The notes under the pieces are model-generated. The model had not been told where the DNA came from. It worked only from the letters and a program-made list of their open reading frames with translations, and ran no database searches. A program made the position numbers and the translations under genes. DNA of 6,532 nt from Syntrophomonadaceae bacterium (GTDB taxonomy: Bacteria > Bacillota_D > Dethiobacteria > DTU022 > PWGO01). Every line of letters starts with the position of its first letter. Position 1 is the stretch's first letter. Of the stretch, positions 5,530 to 6,532 are shown one piece after another. The stretch lies in contig PWGT01000058.1 in NCBI GenBank assembly GCA_003554535.1, positions 1-6,532 on the forward strand, given 5' to 3'.

Positions 5530-5737
5530 GTAACCTGTTATACCCCTCAAAATGGGGGGAGGTTACGGAGAAAGAGCAAATAAAAGAAATATTGAGCAAA
5601 TCAAATATAATTGGCCCTAATCAAAATTTGCAATTTATGGCAAATTGGTGTAAAATTCCTTTCAAAGATAAAATTTTAATAGGTTACGAAAATTGGCTTT
5701 TGAAAAAACTGTGCCCCAGGGCTTGTAGAAGCCGACC
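5530..5737 (+). promoter_or_regulatory. CRISPR leader of the array (leader B)
   Basis: This is an AT-rich leader directly abutting the first array repeat, opposite the degenerate last repeat, so array polarity is clear. It holds a dyad GTAACCT/AGGTTAC (5530-5536, 5560-5566) around C- and G-tracts, the octamer AGGTTACG at 5560-5567 and 5681-5688, and a perfect hairpin GGCTT-GTAG-AAGCC (5720-5733) ending four bases before the first repeat. These are candidate sites for adaptation proteins or a host factor, inferred from position and conservation with leader A. Confidence 0.88.
5628..5656 (+). promoter_or_regulatory. Predicted promoter for pre-crRNA
   Basis: TTGCAA (5628-5633) and TAAAAT (5651-5656) stand at the ideal 17-bp spacing and are preserved unchanged in leader A. 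The transcript would start near 5663, about 75 nt before the first repeat, and read through the array. Confidence 0.55.
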
Positions 5738-6143
5738 GTGGAAATGGATGCCTCGATTAGTAGAGGATTGAAACTATTAGTTTATATTTACTACTAACTG
5801 TGGTTCTCCACGTGGAAATGGATGCCTCGATTAGTAGAGGATTGAAACCTTTCGTCCTCGTCCATTCTCTCTACTTCTATTTCGGGTGGAAATGGATGCC
5901 TCGATTAGTAGAGGATTGAAACATTCCTATCCTCCATTGAGGAGGACTCTCTAAAGTGTGGAAATGGATGCCTCGATTAGTAGAGGATTGAAACAACATA
6001 TAGATACAATGGGGGTATAGTTTGCTCCCCACTTGTGGAAATGGATGCCTCGATTAGTAGAGGATTGAAACAAGTCTTCTTGGGTAACCTCGTAAAGATC
6101 GCAATCGTGAAAATGGATGCCTCGATTAGTAGAGGATTGAAGC
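5738..6143 (+). CRISPR. CRISPR array, 6 repeats and 5 spacers
   Basis: The 37-nt repeats begin GTGGAAATGG and end ATTGAAAC. They lie at 5738-5774, 5812-5848, 5886-5922, 5958-5994, 6035-6071 and 6107-6143. The first five are identical; the last has G-to-A at position 4 and A-to-G at position 36, the usual decay at the leader-distal end. Spacers are 37, 37, 35, 40 and 35 nt (5775-5811, 5849-5885, 5923-5957, 5995-6034, 6072-6106) and all differ. Within the repeat, CCTC (14-17) can pair with GAGG (26-29), and an 8-nt ATTGAAAC tag directly follows that stem, as expected for Cas6 processing in type I or III systems. The subtype cannot be set because no cas gene is in the window. No spacer matches other sequence here. 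Confidence 0.98.
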
Positions 6144-6310
6144 GCAGTGATACCGTCATATTCTAAGTACATGCCGGTAAAGGGGATGGTTCTTTTGCCT
6201 GCATACTTGTATATTAGGAGTTGTAGTCAATACTTAGACGCTCAGGAGAACTGAGCACAAATGGAACTTATCATGTAATTCTACGTGGAAATTAACTACA
6301 GTTGATTCCG
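6144..6310. other. Post-array non-coding region
   Basis: No gene is visible. The bases right after the last repeat could be a remnant spacer followed by a badly decayed repeat near 6176. GGGGATGGTTCTTTTG (6182-6197) resembles the GGGGACGG-type repeats common in some Clostridia. A 6-bp hairpin GCTCAG/CTGAGC (6240-6256) and an isolated GTGGAAAT (6285-6292, equal to the first eight bases of the repeat) are also present. Confidence 0.35.
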
Positions 6311-6344
6311 AACAGGTGACATACGAGTGTCATCTGTTTTTTTT
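6311..6344 (+). terminator. Intrinsic terminator downstream of CRISPR array
   Basis: ACAGGTGACA (6312-6321) pairs with TGTCATCTGT (6328-6337) over 10 bp with one G-U pair and a 6-nt loop, followed by a run of eight T (6337-6344). This is a classical rho-independent terminator. It would end read-through from the array and insulate the next gene. Confidence 0.85.
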
Positions 6345-6381
6345 ATGATTTTAATTAAAAAGGAAAAGGGAGTGGTAGCGG

Positions 6382-6532
6382 TTGGACGAAAGTTCAATTA
6401 TTAAGATTCTAAGCGGCAGAAACTTGAGTGAGCTGCATTTTCTGCCGGAGCCGGAACTTCTGGAGATTCTGGAACTGGAAGATTGCAATATGGATGCCCC
6501 AGAAGTATTTTCCCGGCTGCCCAATCTCCGGG
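6382..6532 (+). CDS. Leucine-rich-repeat protein, N-terminal part (runs off window)
   Basis: A frame opens at TTG 6382 and stays open to the window end, showing 50 codons. An in-frame TAG at 6376-6378 rules out an upstream start, and GGGAG (6368-6372) lies nine bases before the TTG, so the rare start is well supported. There is no signal peptide. The visible protein reads IIKILSGRNLSELHFLP, then LLEILELEDCNM and VFSRLPNLR. This fits the LxxLxLxxC/N spacing of leucine-rich repeats from about residue 27, and the family usually mediates protein binding. What follows the repeats is unseen, so the function is open. It starts 38 bases after the T-run of the intrinsic terminator and is probably transcribed from its own promoter. 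Confidence 0.6.
   Translation, partial: MDESSIIKILSGRNLSELHFLPEPELLEILELEDCNMDAPEVFSRLPNLR

Noticed and set aside
5951..6172. Minus-strand frames over the CRISPR array with a repeated FNPLLIEASI-type peptide
   Set aside because: The peptide repeat is simply the CRISPR repeat translated; there is no ribosome site and the frames run across unrelated spacers.

Overview
The window looks like accessory chromosome from a low- to mid-GC Gram-positive anaerobe of the Clostridia/Peptococcaceae type. This is an inference. It rests on a RemA-family gene (a family typical of Firmicutes and relatives), AAGGAG-type ribosome binding sites, a TTG start on the last gene, a bacterial serpin relative, and a CRISPR repeat ending in ATTGAAAC. 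No gene fixes the genus.

Layout. Bases 1-227 hold the last 75 codons of an iron-containing alcohol dehydrogenase. A doubtful minus-strand membrane ORF (235-471) follows, then a free-standing remA-like gene (526-762). Bases 763-1230 are mostly non-coding and hold two perfect inverted repeats, three copies of the octamer GTGACAAT and a nine-codon mini-ORF. They lead into an intact alpha/beta hydrolase gene (1231-2190). A 97-bp palindromic element (2196-2292) separates the hydrolase from a scar made of three abutting gene fragments. These are the N-terminal half of a short-chain dehydrogenase (+), an internal piece of a serpin (-) and the C-terminal catalytic end of a tyrosine integrase (+). A long hairpin and a 45-nt 3' fragment of tRNA-Trp (-, 3819-3863) follow. 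The tRNA piece is the expected kind of attachment site for a tyrosine integrase, so 2.2-3.9 kb is probably the wreck of an integrated element.

The most interesting part is 4.1-6.15 kb. A CRISPR leader plus one solitary repeat (4094-4338) and a second copy of the same leader at the head of a six-repeat array (5530-6143) form a 245-bp direct repeat, 228/245 identical with no indels. Between them sits one complete gene, an endonuclease/exonuclease/phosphatase-family (DNase I-like) protein (4505-5326). Both leaders keep a good sigma-70-type promoter (TTGCAA-N17-TAAAAT) and the same upstream dyad. The promoter of the first copy points through the lone repeat into the nuclease gene with no obvious terminator between. 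The nuclease mRNA may therefore carry a CRISPR repeat in its 5' UTR, or the lone repeat may make a crRNA-like RNA. No cas genes are visible.

After the array come a hairpin, a strong intrinsic terminator (6311-6344) and the start of a leucine-rich-repeat protein (from 6382) that runs off the window.
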